Origin: Thermodesulfobacteriota bacterium
GTDB lineage: Bacteria > Desulfobacterota > Thermodesulfobacteria > Thermodesulfobacteriales > Thermodesulfobacteriaceae
Direction of reading: 5' to 3'
Length of the DNA stretch: 33,553 nt
Assembly (NCBI GenBank): GCA_030578315.1
Contig: JAUQQL010000020.1
Span: 1 to 33,553, forward strand
Shown here piece by piece: positions 25,044 to 32,149 of this stretch. Both the position numbers and the translations under genes were made by a program. The notes beneath the pieces were generated by a model. That model saw nothing but the letters and a program-made list of their open reading frames with translations, did not search any database and was not told where the DNA came from. The stretch's first letter is position 1. The number at the start of each line of letters is the position of its first letter.

Positions 25044-25448
25044 ATGTCTTTAAAGGTAAAACATATCATGAATACTAAGTTAGAAACCATTTCTCCAGAG
25101 GCTACAGTTTATGATGCTATTGAAAGATTAATAGATAAAAGAATAAGGTCCTTACTCGTACTACCTAAAAATGAAGACGATGTTTATGGAGTAGTCACAG
25201 TAAGGGATATCGTTTTTAAAGTTTTAGCTAAACATCTAAATCCCCATCAAATAAAAGTTGAAAACATAGCTTCAAAACCCGTTATAAGTATTGATAAAGA
25301 AACTGAACTTTTCGACTTAGTTACTCTAATGGAAAAATTTAATATAGCCAGACTTTTTATTCAGGAAAACAGAAAAATTGTCGGTGTAGTATCTCTTTTA
25401 GATGTGCTTTCTGCAGTTTTAATTGAAAGGGCAAAAAATAAAACTTAA
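25044..25448 (+). CDS. Two-CBS-domain protein
   Basis: 134 residues consisting almost entirely of a tandem CBS pair: KVKHIMNTKLETISPEATVYDAIERL...VYGVVTVRDIVFKVL, then IKVENIASKPVISIDKETELFDLVTLM...IVGVVSLLDVLSAVL. Such stand-alone Bateman modules bind adenine nucleotides and regulate partner proteins. No catalytic domain is present. It has a strong AAAGGAGG site and precedes a DUF47/Pit phosphate-transport pair, so a role in sensing energy or nucleotide state for that transporter is possible but not shown. Confidence 0.88.
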   Translation: MSLKVKHIMNTKLETISPEATVYDAIERLIDKRIRSLLVLPKNEDDVYGVVTVRDIVFKVLAKHLNPHQIKVENIASKPVISIDKETELFDLVTLMEKFNIARLFIQENRKIVGVVSLLDVLSAVLIERAKNKT

Positions 25449-25466
25449 AGAAAGACTGTAAAACAA

Positions 25467-26096
25467 ATGCTAGATAAACTGTTGAGAATCGGAAAAGCTG
25501 AAAAAAAGGTTGTAGAAAAAATTAAAAAGTATATAAATCTTTTGTATAATTCTGCTGATTGCTTACTTAATATTTTTAAAAACTACGACCTAAATGGAAC
25601 ATATTGCGTAGGAAATTTTGAGAGAGAAGCCGATGTAATTAAAAGGGAAATAATAGGCCTTATATATGAAGGAGCTTTTCTTCCTTATGTAAGACCAAAT
25701 CTTTTAAGATTTATAGAAATCCTTGAGAAAGCTTTTGACCATCTGAAACATCTTTCTTCTAATTTTAGATATTTAAATTTTCAGCTTTATAAAGAAGTAG
25801 AACAAGAGTGTTTTAAAATTGCCTTTATAAATGCAGAGATTTGTCAACTTTTGTTATTAGCTTTTGAAAGTCTTGAAAAAGATAACCTTAGAGAGAAAAA
25901 TTTAGCCATTAGAATTTACGAGAAGAAAGTAGATGAAATAAAACTTGAACTTGTGGAAAAATTGAAAAATTTAGAAATTAAAAACTTTTGGGAAGGAAAA
26001 ATTTTTTCAGACTTTTTAGACCTGTTGACTGGGTTTAGTGACATAATTGAAGATGCTAGCGACCATCTTTATATACTGGAACTAAGCTTAAAATAG
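25467..26096 (+). CDS. DUF47 (PhoU-like) Pit accessory protein
   Basis: 209 residues, all-helical in appearance, with the DUF47 pattern: FEREADVIKREIIGLIYEGAFLP (about 52-74), then a second helical repeat ending KKVDEIKLELVEKLKNL and SDIIEDASDHLYILELSLK at the C-terminus. These acidic E/D-xxx-D patterns bind metal clusters in PhoU-like folds. DUF47 genes are commonly paired with Pit phosphate permeases, as here, where pit begins 22 nt downstream. It probably modulates the permease on the cytoplasmic side. Confidence 0.85.
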   Translation: MLDKLLRIGKAEKKVVEKIKKYINLLYNSADCLLNIFKNYDLNGTYCVGNFEREADVIKREIIGLIYEGAFLPYVRPNLLRFIEILEKAFDHLKHLSSNFRYLNFQLYKEVEQECFKIAFINAEICQLLLLAFESLEKDNLREKNLAIRIYEKKVDEIKLELVEKLKNLEIKNFWEGKIFSDFLDLLTGFSDIIEDASDHLYILELSLK

Positions 26097-26117
26097 TTCT
26101 ACTTTTCTTAAACTGGT

Positions 26118-27062
26118 ATGATAGAATTGGCTTTAGTGGGATGTTTTTTTATTGCTTTTGGAATAGGTTCAAACGATGCTTCTAATGCCCTAGGAATTTG
26201 TATAGGTTCAGGAATTATTAAATTTAAAAAAGCTATCTTTCTTTTTGGATTTTTAGTATTTATGGGGATTTTTTTAAACGGGGAAAAAGTAATGAAGACT
26301 GTGGGTAAAGACCTGGTGGAAACTTCTCCTTTAATTGTTCTTTCTTCTATGACTATTTCAGCTTTTTTGATTATTGGTTCTAACTTAAAAAAAATTCCTC
26401 TTTCAACTCATCAAGTAATCATTGGAAGTTTAATTGGAGCTGGAATAGCACATAACTTAAAGGTAAAGTGGGAATCTGTTTTGACAGTGTTTTTTTCCTG
26501 GCTAGTTTCACCCTTTATAGCTACTATTTTAAGTTTTGGTCTTTATCTCTTTTTAGAAAAAATTTTTTCTAAACTTTCGTTTTTAAAAATTGAGAGATTT
26601 TTAAGATTTTCTTTAATTTTGAGTGCTGGTTTAATTTCCTACAATACTGGAGCAAACGAACTTGCTACTGTTTTGGGACCAGTGATTCACGGCGGTATTT
26701 CTATTTATCTTCCTTTACTTTTTGCCTTAGCTTCTTTAATAGTTTTTTTAGGAGCTTTTTTGTTAAGTTATAGAGTTATAGAAACTATTGGAAAAGGAAT
26801 TACGAGTTTAGATCCGTTTTCTGGCTTTGCAGCCCAATTAGGTGCAGGAATCACTATCTTATTGTTTACTCTGATAGGAATGCCTATTTCAACTACCTAC
26901 TGTATAGTAGGAGCTATAAGTGGGGTAGGGCTAACCAAAGGTTTAAAAACTGTAAAACTAAATCTTATTCAAAAAATAGTTTTGAATTGGTTTTTAGCTC
27001 CTTTTTTGGCTTTTGGAATTTCTTACTTGTTTTCCATTTTAATAATTAAACATTTTAACTGA
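26118..27062 (+). CDS. pit: Pit-family inorganic phosphate transporter
   Basis: 314 residues with about nine or ten hydrophobic helices. The duplicated PiT signatures are both visible: GIGSNDASNALG near residues 15-26, and LISYNTGANELATVLGPVI in the second half. Further blocks are KKIPLSTHQVIIGSLIGAGIA and GMPISTTYCIVGAISGVGL, the two inverted-repeat P-S-T-x motifs. It should import phosphate with a cation (H+ or Na+) across the inner membrane. It is shorter than E. coli PitA because the central loop is small. Its stop overlaps the convergent aminotransferase gene by 8 nt. Confidence 0.93.
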   Translation: MIELALVGCFFIAFGIGSNDASNALGICIGSGIIKFKKAIFLFGFLVFMGIFLNGEKVMKTVGKDLVETSPLIVLSSMTISAFLIIGSNLKKIPLSTHQVIIGSLIGAGIAHNLKVKWESVLTVFFSWLVSPFIATILSFGLYLFLEKIFSKLSFLKIERFLRFSLILSAGLISYNTGANELATVLGPVIHGGISIYLPLLFALASLIVFLGAFLLSYRVIETIGKGITSLDPFSGFAAQLGAGITILLFTLIGMPISTTYCIVGAISGVGLTKGLKTVKLNLIQKIVLNWFLAPFLAFGISYLFSILIIKHFN

Positions 27063-28254
27063 GCTTGTTTAAAGCTTTCTTTATTCTAAAGTAAGCTTTT
27101 TCAAGATTTTTTTCAGAGTTGGCAAAAGAAAATCTAACGAATTCATCGTTTCCAAAAGCTTCTCCAGGAACTACAGCTACTCTTGCATAGTCTAAAAGAA
27201 ATTCGGCAAAGTCAATTGAATTTTTTATTTTTTTCCCATCCGGAGTTTGTCTTCCGTAAAAACTTGATACTCGAGCAAAAAAGTAAAAAGCTCCTTCAGG
27301 TGGAATAAATTCTATTTCCGGAAAGTTTTTAAAGAGTTCAGAGACGAGTTTTGCTCTTTGAGCAAAAATTTTACACATCTTTTCTACCTCTTCTTGAGGT
27401 CCTCTGAGAGCTGCTTCAGCTGCCTTTTGTGCAAAAGAGGTAGCATGCGAGGTGCTCTGTCCTTGAATGTCCGTACAAATTTTGATAATTTCTCTAGGAC
27501 CTACTAACCACCCCACTCTCCATCCAGTCATGGCATAGGTTTTAGATACCCCATTTACTATAAAAACTCTGTCCTTTAATTCTCTTGCTACAGAAAGAAT
27601 ATTCTGAGGGGGGTTAAAATCAAAACGTAACTTATCGTAAATATCGTCAGTTAAAACCCATAACTGATATTTTTTTACTAATTCTGCCACACCTTTTAAA
27701 AAATTTTCCGAATAAATAAGTCCTGTAGGATTAGAAGGGCTATTTAAAATAATTCCTACTGTTTTTGGAGAAATAGCTTTTTCAATTTTTTCAAGAGATG
27801 GTTCAAATTTTTCCTCTAAGGTAGAAGAAACTATCACAGGAATTCCCTGAGCAATTTCTATCATGGGTGGATAGGAAACCCAGTAAGGAGAAAGAACTAA
27901 AACCTCGTCTCCAGGATTTACTAAGGCTAAAAGTAAATTAAAAATAGCCTGCTTAGCTCCAGAAGTAACCAGAACTTCTTCAGGGCTATAATCAAAACCA
28001 TAATCTTTTTTTAGTGTTTCGCATATAGCTTCTCTAAGGCTGAGAATACCTTGAGAAGGAACATATTTAGTAAAACCTTCGTCCAAAGCTTTTTTACAGG
28101 CTTCTTTTATATAGGAAGGTGTGTCAAAATCTGGTTCCCCGATTGAAAGATTAATAACCTCAACTCCTTGTTTGATAAGAGCTTTAGCCTTTGCATCTAC
28201 AGCCAAAGTTGCTGAAGGTTTTAAAGTTTTAACTCTATCTGCTCTTTTTATCAT
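27055..28254 (-). CDS. aspC: Class I pyridoxal-phosphate aminotransferase (aspartate aminotransferase-like)
   Basis: 399 residues. LSIGEPDFDTP (about 36-46), VTSGAKQAIFNLLLAL, SPYWVSYPPM and LNSPSNPTGLIYS are class I blocks. VNGVSKTYAMTGWRVGW holds the PLP-binding Lys238, and FVRFSFANS holds the substrate-carboxylate Arg. The sequence style is that of the thermostable AspC (Ib) group found in Thermus and many thermophiles. Those enzymes make aspartate or glutamate and sometimes prephenate-derived products, so the exact substrate is open. GAGGTGAG precedes the ATG. It is the last gene of the rplM operon. Confidence 0.9.
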   Translation of the reverse strand: MIKRADRVKTLKPSATLAVDAKAKALIKQGVEVINLSIGEPDFDTPSYIKEACKKALDEGFTKYVPSQGILSLREAICETLKKDYGFDYSPEEVLVTSGAKQAIFNLLLALVNPGDEVLVLSPYWVSYPPMIEIAQGIPVIVSSTLEEKFEPSLEKIEKAISPKTVGIILNSPSNPTGLIYSENFLKGVAELVKKYQLWVLTDDIYDKLRFDFNPPQNILSVARELKDRVFIVNGVSKTYAMTGWRVGWLVGPREIIKICTDIQGQSTSHATSFAQKAAEAALRGPQEEVEKMCKIFAQRAKLVSELFKNFPEIEFIPPEGAFYFFARVSSFYGRQTPDGKKIKNSIDFAEFLLDYARVAVVPGEAFGNDEFVRFSFANSEKNLEKAYFRIKKALNKLS

Positions 28255-28281
28255 AACTCACCTCTTTTATAAAAATTTTTT

Positions 28282-29088
28282 TTAAAGCTCTACCTTAAAT
28301 TTAGGATAACTATCAATTACTTTTACTTCTGGATATTCTATTTTTTTTAAAACCAATCCTTGAGAAGGAGCTGGAGGAGGAGCTAGCCTTCGGTCCCTAG
28401 CCTCTATAATTTTTTGGGCTTCTTCCAAACTAATTTTTCCCTTTCCTACTTCAATAAGTAGTCCAACTATGTTTCTTACCATATACCTCATAAAGCCTTT
28501 TCCAGTTATTTCCAAAGCTAACATATGTTTTATTCCAGTGACTCTTTTTAAAGAAGCAGAATATATAGTTCTTACAGTACTTTTTATATCAGTTCCCGAC
28601 TTTCTAAAGCTAGCAAAATCTTTTTCCCCAATAAAAAGAGATAAACAAGCTTTCATAATTTTTATATCAAGTTTTTCAGGAACCCAATAAGAATAAAGTC
28701 TTACCAGGGGATTTCTAATGGGGTAGTTGTAAATGTAGTAGACATAGGTTTTTTTTAGAGCATCTCTTTGGGAGTGAAATTTAAAATCTACCTCTTCAAT
28801 TTTCCAAACACTTATGTCCGAAGCTACCATAGCATTTAAAGCTTTAAAAATAACTTCTAAAGGCTTATCACTTGTGGTTAAAAAGTGAGCTACTTGATAA
28901 AGAGCGTGAACCCCTGTATCAGTTCTTCCTGCTACTTTTAATCGTACTTTGTGTCCTAAAATTTTAGTTAAAATAGATTCCAGAATTCCTTGAATAGTAG
29001 GACCTTTAGGTTGAATTTGCCATCCTAAATAGTTGGTTCCATCGTAAGCAATAAAAAGGCGAATATTTCTTACTTTTACCTCATTCAT
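28282..29088 (-). CDS. truA: tRNA pseudouridine(38-40) synthase
   Basis: 268 residues. IAYDGTNYLGWQIQPKGPTIQGILE starts the fold. VAGRTDTGVHALYQVAHF contains the catalytic Asp57. ISVWKIEEVDFKFHSQRDALKKTYVYYIY, FIGEKDFASFRKSG and GKGFMRYMVRNIVGLLIEVGKG are the further TruA blocks. It modifies uridines 38-40 in the anticodon stem of many tRNAs. It starts six bases after the argC stop without a visible Shine-Dalgarno, suggesting coupling to argC. Confidence 0.95.
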   Translation of the reverse strand: MNEVKVRNIRLFIAYDGTNYLGWQIQPKGPTIQGILESILTKILGHKVRLKVAGRTDTGVHALYQVAHFLTTSDKPLEVIFKALNAMVASDISVWKIEEVDFKFHSQRDALKKTYVYYIYNYPIRNPLVRLYSYWVPEKLDIKIMKACLSLFIGEKDFASFRKSGTDIKSTVRTIYSASLKRVTGIKHMLALEITGKGFMRYMVRNIVGLLIEVGKGKISLEEAQKIIEARDRRLAPPPAPSQGLVLKKIEYPEVKVIDSYPKFKVEL

Positions 29089-29093
29089 GTATC

Positions 29094-30128
29094 TTAAACA
29101 AAAAGAGGCGATTTAGGAAGACCAATATCTTCTGGGAAGTTAAACATGAGATTAAAATTTTGTAAAGCTTGACCACTTGCTCCTTTTACTAGATTGTCTA
29201 TAACTGAAGTAATTATACCCCATCCTCTTTTTTTATCTTCAAACACTCCAATTTTACATAAATTAGTTCCAGTAACTTCCGAAAGTCTAGGAATTCGACC
29301 CAAAGAAACTACCTCAACAAAAGGTTTTTCTTTATAAAACTCTTTTAAACATTCATAAACACTTGTTAAACTACTTCTAAACTTTACATAAATAGTGGAA
29401 AAAATACCTCTACTTATGGGAAGAAGATGAGGAGTAAAAACTACTTGGACATCTTCTCCTGCAAAAAAAGTAAGCTTTTCTTCTATTTCTGGGGTATGTC
29501 TATGTGTAGCTATATTATACGCTTTGAAATCTTCGTTAACTTCACAAAAACTGTAATATTCCTCTGCCTTTCTTCCAGCTCCTGAAACACCACTTTTAGA
29601 ATCTACGATCAGGTAATTTTTTTCAATTAAACCTTCTTTAACAAGCGGAATAAGAGGTAAAAGTATTGAAGTAGGATAGCACCCTGGATTACCTACTAGT
29701 TCAGCTTTCTTAATTTCTTCTGTAAAGATTTCTGAAAGTCCATAAATAGCCTTTTTAGAAAGTTCTGGATAAGAATGCTTTATTCCGTAGGTTTTTTCGT
29801 AAAGTTCTAGATTCTTAAATCTAAAGTCTGCCGAAAGATCTATAACTTTTACTTTTTTCTTTAAAAAAAATTGAGCTAAATCTTGAGCTTTGCCAGAAGG
29901 AACACATAAAAATACTATCTGAACCTTTTCAGCTATAATCTCAGGATTGGGTTCTTCTAAGATTAATTTAGAATATTTTCCATTCCAGCCATAAAGTTCT
30001 TTTAAAGTTTTTCCTACTTGCTCTCGCGAAGTTATAGTGGTGATTTGCAAGTAAGGATGTAGCTCTGCAAGTCTTATTAACTCTAAACCTGTATAACCAG
30101 TTGCTCCAACTATTCCTGCAGAAATCAC
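29094..30128 (-). CDS. argC: N-acetyl-gamma-glutamyl-phosphate reductase
   Basis: I choose the GTG at 30128, giving 344 residues that begin MISAGIVGATGYTGLELIRL, as ArgC proteins normally start. The reading frame is open to a GTG at 30176, but that would add 16 residues overlapping rpsI. GATGYTG is the NADP-binding loop. LSADFRFK, VGNPGCYPTS with the catalytic Cys, DSKSGVSGAGRKAEE and FTPHLLPISRGI are the other family blocks. It reduces acetylglutamyl phosphate in arginine synthesis, one step before ArgD (23838-25025). It lies 13 nt after the rpsI stop without its own Shine-Dalgarno. Confidence 0.93.
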   Translation of the reverse strand: MISAGIVGATGYTGLELIRLAELHPYLQITTITSREQVGKTLKELYGWNGKYSKLILEEPNPEIIAEKVQIVFLCVPSGKAQDLAQFFLKKKVKVIDLSADFRFKNLELYEKTYGIKHSYPELSKKAIYGLSEIFTEEIKKAELVGNPGCYPTSILLPLIPLVKEGLIEKNYLIVDSKSGVSGAGRKAEEYYSFCEVNEDFKAYNIATHRHTPEIEEKLTFFAGEDVQVVFTPHLLPISRGIFSTIYVKFRSSLTSVYECLKEFYKEKPFVEVVSLGRIPRLSEVTGTNLCKIGVFEDKKRGWGIITSVIDNLVKGASGQALQNFNLMFNFPEDIGLPKSPLFV

Positions 30129-30141
30129 TGAAAATTCGTAT

Positions 30142-30531
30142 TTAGCGTTTAGAATATTGTTGACCTCTTCTAGCACCTCTTAATCCGTATTTCTTTCTTT
30201 CTTTTTCACGGGCGTCTCTGGTTATAAAGCCTGCTTTTTTAAGAATAGGTTTAAGATCTGGAGAATAAGAGACTAAAGCTTTGGCAATCCCATGTCTTAT
30301 AGCCTCTGCTTGAGCAGACTTTCCGCCACCTTTTACAGTACAAATTACATCAAATTGCCCTAAAAGATTAATAACTCTGAAAGGAGCTAAAATAACATCC
30401 TCTGCTACAATGTGGTCATAAAAATACTCTTTATAAGGTTTGTTATTTACTATAACTTGGCCCGTGCCTGGATAAATCCAGACCCTAGCTACAGAAGTTT
30501 TTCTGTAACCTGTAGCATAAAATCTTTCCAT
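30142..30531 (-). CDS. rpsI: 30S ribosomal protein S9
   Basis: 129 residues from the ATG at 30531. FYATGYRKTSVARVWIYPGTG is the start block. VKGGGKSAQAEAIRHGIAKAL is the central signature. The tail RDAREKERKKYGLRGARRGQQYSKR is the basic extension whose final Lys-Arg reaches the P-site tRNA. It follows rplM by about 20 nt, the usual L13-S9 pair. A GGAGGGGG stretch precedes the start. Confidence 0.98.
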   Translation of the reverse strand: MERFYATGYRKTSVARVWIYPGTGQVIVNNKPYKEYFYDHIVAEDVILAPFRVINLLGQFDVICTVKGGGKSAQAEAIRHGIAKALVSYSPDLKPILKKAGFITRDAREKERKKYGLRGARRGQQYSKR

Positions 30532-30550
30532 TTTACAATACCCCCTCCTT

Positions 30551-30997
30551 TTAAAGTTCTAAATACTGCGGCTTTTGAGCTAAGTGAGGATGCTCAGGTC
30601 CTCTATAAATCTTAAGTTTTTTTAAAAGCTTCTTTCTCATCCTATTTCTCGGAAGCATTCTTTTTACAGCTAAAAAAAGCAGTTGTTCTGGCTTTCTTTC
30701 CAGAAGTTTCCTTGCTGTTTCCAGCTTTAAACCTCCCATATAACCAGAATGACGCCAATAAATTTTTTGGTCTAATTTTTTACCTGTAAGTTTTATCTTT
30801 TCAGCATTTATTACTACAATAAAATCAGCTTGGTCTACATGTGGAGTATAATCAGGTCTATGTTTCCCCTGCAGAAAAAAAGCTAGCTTAGAAGCTAGTC
30901 TTCCTAAAACCTTATCTTTAGCATCTACCAAATACCACTGTCTTTTAACTTCCTCTTTTTTAACCCATAAAGTCTGAGGAGTAAATATTGAACTCAT
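30551..30997 (-). CDS. rplM: 50S ribosomal protein L13
   Basis: 148 residues. [18 protein letters not shown] starts the core. [20 protein letters not shown] and [12 protein letters not shown] are standard L13 blocks. [29 protein letters not shown] is the RNA-binding C-terminal part. It heads the rplM-rpsI-argC-truA-aspC operon. GGGGAGG lies before the ATG and a promoter lies about 40-65 bases upstream. Confidence 0.98.
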   Translation of the reverse strand: MSSIFTPQTLWVKKEEVKRQWYLVDAKDKVLGRLASKLAFFLQGKHRPDYTPHVDQADFIVVINAEKIKLTGKKLDQKIYWRHSGYMGGLKLETARKLLERKPEQLLFLAVKRMLPRNRMRKKLLKKLKIYRGPEHPHLAQKPQYLEL

Positions 30998-31033
30998 AAA
31001 ATTTTTCCTCCCCTTTTTGTTTTAGGCACTTTA

Positions 31034-31061
31034 ACTTTATGACAATTTTAATTTTTGTCAA
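31034..31061 (-). promoter_or_regulatory. sigma-70 promoter of the rplM operon
   Basis: On the minus strand TTGACA (31061-31056) and TAAAGT (31039-31034) are separated by 16 bp. The -35 box is perfect and the -10 box matches four of six positions. The predicted start lies about 30 bases before the rplM start codon. Confidence 0.6.
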
Positions 31062-31209
31062 GGGCTTTTTGCCTACACCTAGGACACCTTTACTCCTAGT
31101 TTCTAATAAGAAAATTTTTAAATATTTTTCTATAATCTCTTGACTTTTAAAAAATTTATTTTTTATTTAACTTTATAAATTAAATTAATAACTTTAAAAG
31201 GAGGGAAAA

Positions 31210-31641
31210 ATGGAGAAAAGAAGTGGAGGTTTTACTTTGATTGAGCTTTTAATTGTTATCGCTATTATCGCTATTTTAGCAAGTATTGCTATCCCCCAGT
31301 ATCTTAAGTATCAGAGAAAAGCTAAAGTAGCAAGTTACGCTCTTCCTGCAGCTAGAGCCTGCGCCATGGATATCATTTCCTACTGTGTAGAAAATCCAGG
31401 TAAATCAATTCCAAGTCTTGACAATGCTTCAATACCAAATTGTAATTCCACTATTCAAACATCTGGAGGTAATGTAACTCTTCAGTTACGAATTAGTGGT
31501 AGTTGTCAAAATGATGGGTCTGTCGCAGCAAGTGATACGGATATAGTTAATGCTAGTATTACAAGCCCTTCAATTGCTGACTATATGGCGTTGTGCAGGT
31601 ACGAATCTAACTCTCTTAAGTGTGAAGTAGTTGGACGATAA
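31210..31641 (+). CDS. Type IV pilin-like protein 1
   Basis: 143 residues. The class III signal peptide is short (MEKRSGG) with cleavage expected before Phe8. It is followed by FTLIELLIVIAIIAILASIAIP, including Glu5 of the mature protein. YLKYQRKAKVASYALPAARA completes the N-terminal helix. The head domain has six cysteines and ends LCRYESNSLKCEVVGR. Four N-X-S/T motifs (NAS, NST, NVT, NAS) lie in the head. It should be processed by a prepilin peptidase and assembled into a pilus or a type II secretion pseudopilus. AAAGGAGGG gives a strong ribosome-binding site. It is probably the more highly expressed of the pair. Confidence 0.92.
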   Translation: MEKRSGGFTLIELLIVIAIIAILASIAIPQYLKYQRKAKVASYALPAARACAMDIISYCVENPGKSIPSLDNASIPNCNSTIQTSGGNVTLQLRISGSCQNDGSVAASDTDIVNASITSPSIADYMALCRYESNSLKCEVVGR

Positions 31642-31668
31642 TTTTTTAACTTTTTAAAACATTCTTTC

Positions 31669-31694
31669 GGGGGGATACCCCTCCCTTATTTTTT
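31669..31694 (+). terminator. GC hairpin with T-rich tail between the pilin genes (possible attenuator)
   Basis: GGGGGG at 31669-31674 can pair with CCCCTC at 31678-31683 around an ATA loop (one G-T pair). The sequence continues CCTTATTTTTT directly into the second pilin's ATG. It looks like an intrinsic terminator or an attenuator that lowers expression of pilin 2 and the glycosyltransferase gene relative to pilin 1. Confidence 0.45.
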
Positions 31695-32120
31695 ATGAAA
31701 CTAAATCCTAAAGTTCAAGGTTTTTCTTTAATTGAGCTTCTTATAGTGCTTTCTCTAATTTTTATTTTGGGAGGTCTTACTATTCCTATCTACAGCCGCT
31801 ATCAGCAAAAGGCTAAAGTTTCTTCCTATGTGCTTCCTCTGGTTAGAGCCTGTGCTAACGAGGCTTTAGCTTACTGTATGTATGGAAGGGCAGCTGAGGT
31901 CTCTGATCTTACCGTAAATGTTACCTCTTTTCCTAGCTGCCAAAATGCTACCACTCCGATAGGAAACCTAACGGTTAACATAACTGGAAATGTTACTTGT
32001 GAAGCAAGCGGACATGTTTCAAACTGTACGGTCTTTGGAGAACTTGAAGGAGTTAATTTTTATAAAGCAAAATGCGAACTAAAAGATGCCTCTCTTAAAT
32101 GCGAAATTATTTCTACCTAA
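31695..32120 (+). CDS. Type IV pilin-like protein 2
   Basis: 141 residues, a paralogue of the preceding pilin. The leader is MKLNPKVQG with cleavage before Phe10, then FSLIELLIVLSLIFILGGLTIP. The blocks YxLPxxRACA, YC near residue 60 and the end LKCEI are shared with pilin 1. The head has seven cysteines and six N-X-S/T motifs out of nine asparagines (NVT, NAT, NLT, NIT, NVT, NCT), clearly more than composition predicts. No Shine-Dalgarno precedes the ATG, which abuts a hairpin and T-run, so translation may be low. It could be a minor pilin or a variant subunit. Confidence 0.9.
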   Translation: MKLNPKVQGFSLIELLIVLSLIFILGGLTIPIYSRYQQKAKVSSYVLPLVRACANEALAYCMYGRAAEVSDLTVNVTSFPSCQNATTPIGNLTVNITGNVTCEASGHVSNCTVFGELEGVNFYKAKCELKDASLKCEIIST

Positions 32121-32149
32121 ATTCTAGGTTATCAAAAGGTTTCCATTCT

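Noticed and set aside
30129-30176. Earlier GTG start for argC inside rpsI
   Set aside because: ArgC proteins normally begin right before GIVGATGYTG; the extra 16 residues are the rpsI 3' end read in another frame.
31131-31136. TATAAT upstream of pilin 1 as a promoter, and TTGACT at 31140 as another -35
   Set aside because: Neither has a convincing partner box at 16-18 bp, and A/T runs make chance matches frequent. No sigma-54 type GG/GC element was seen either.
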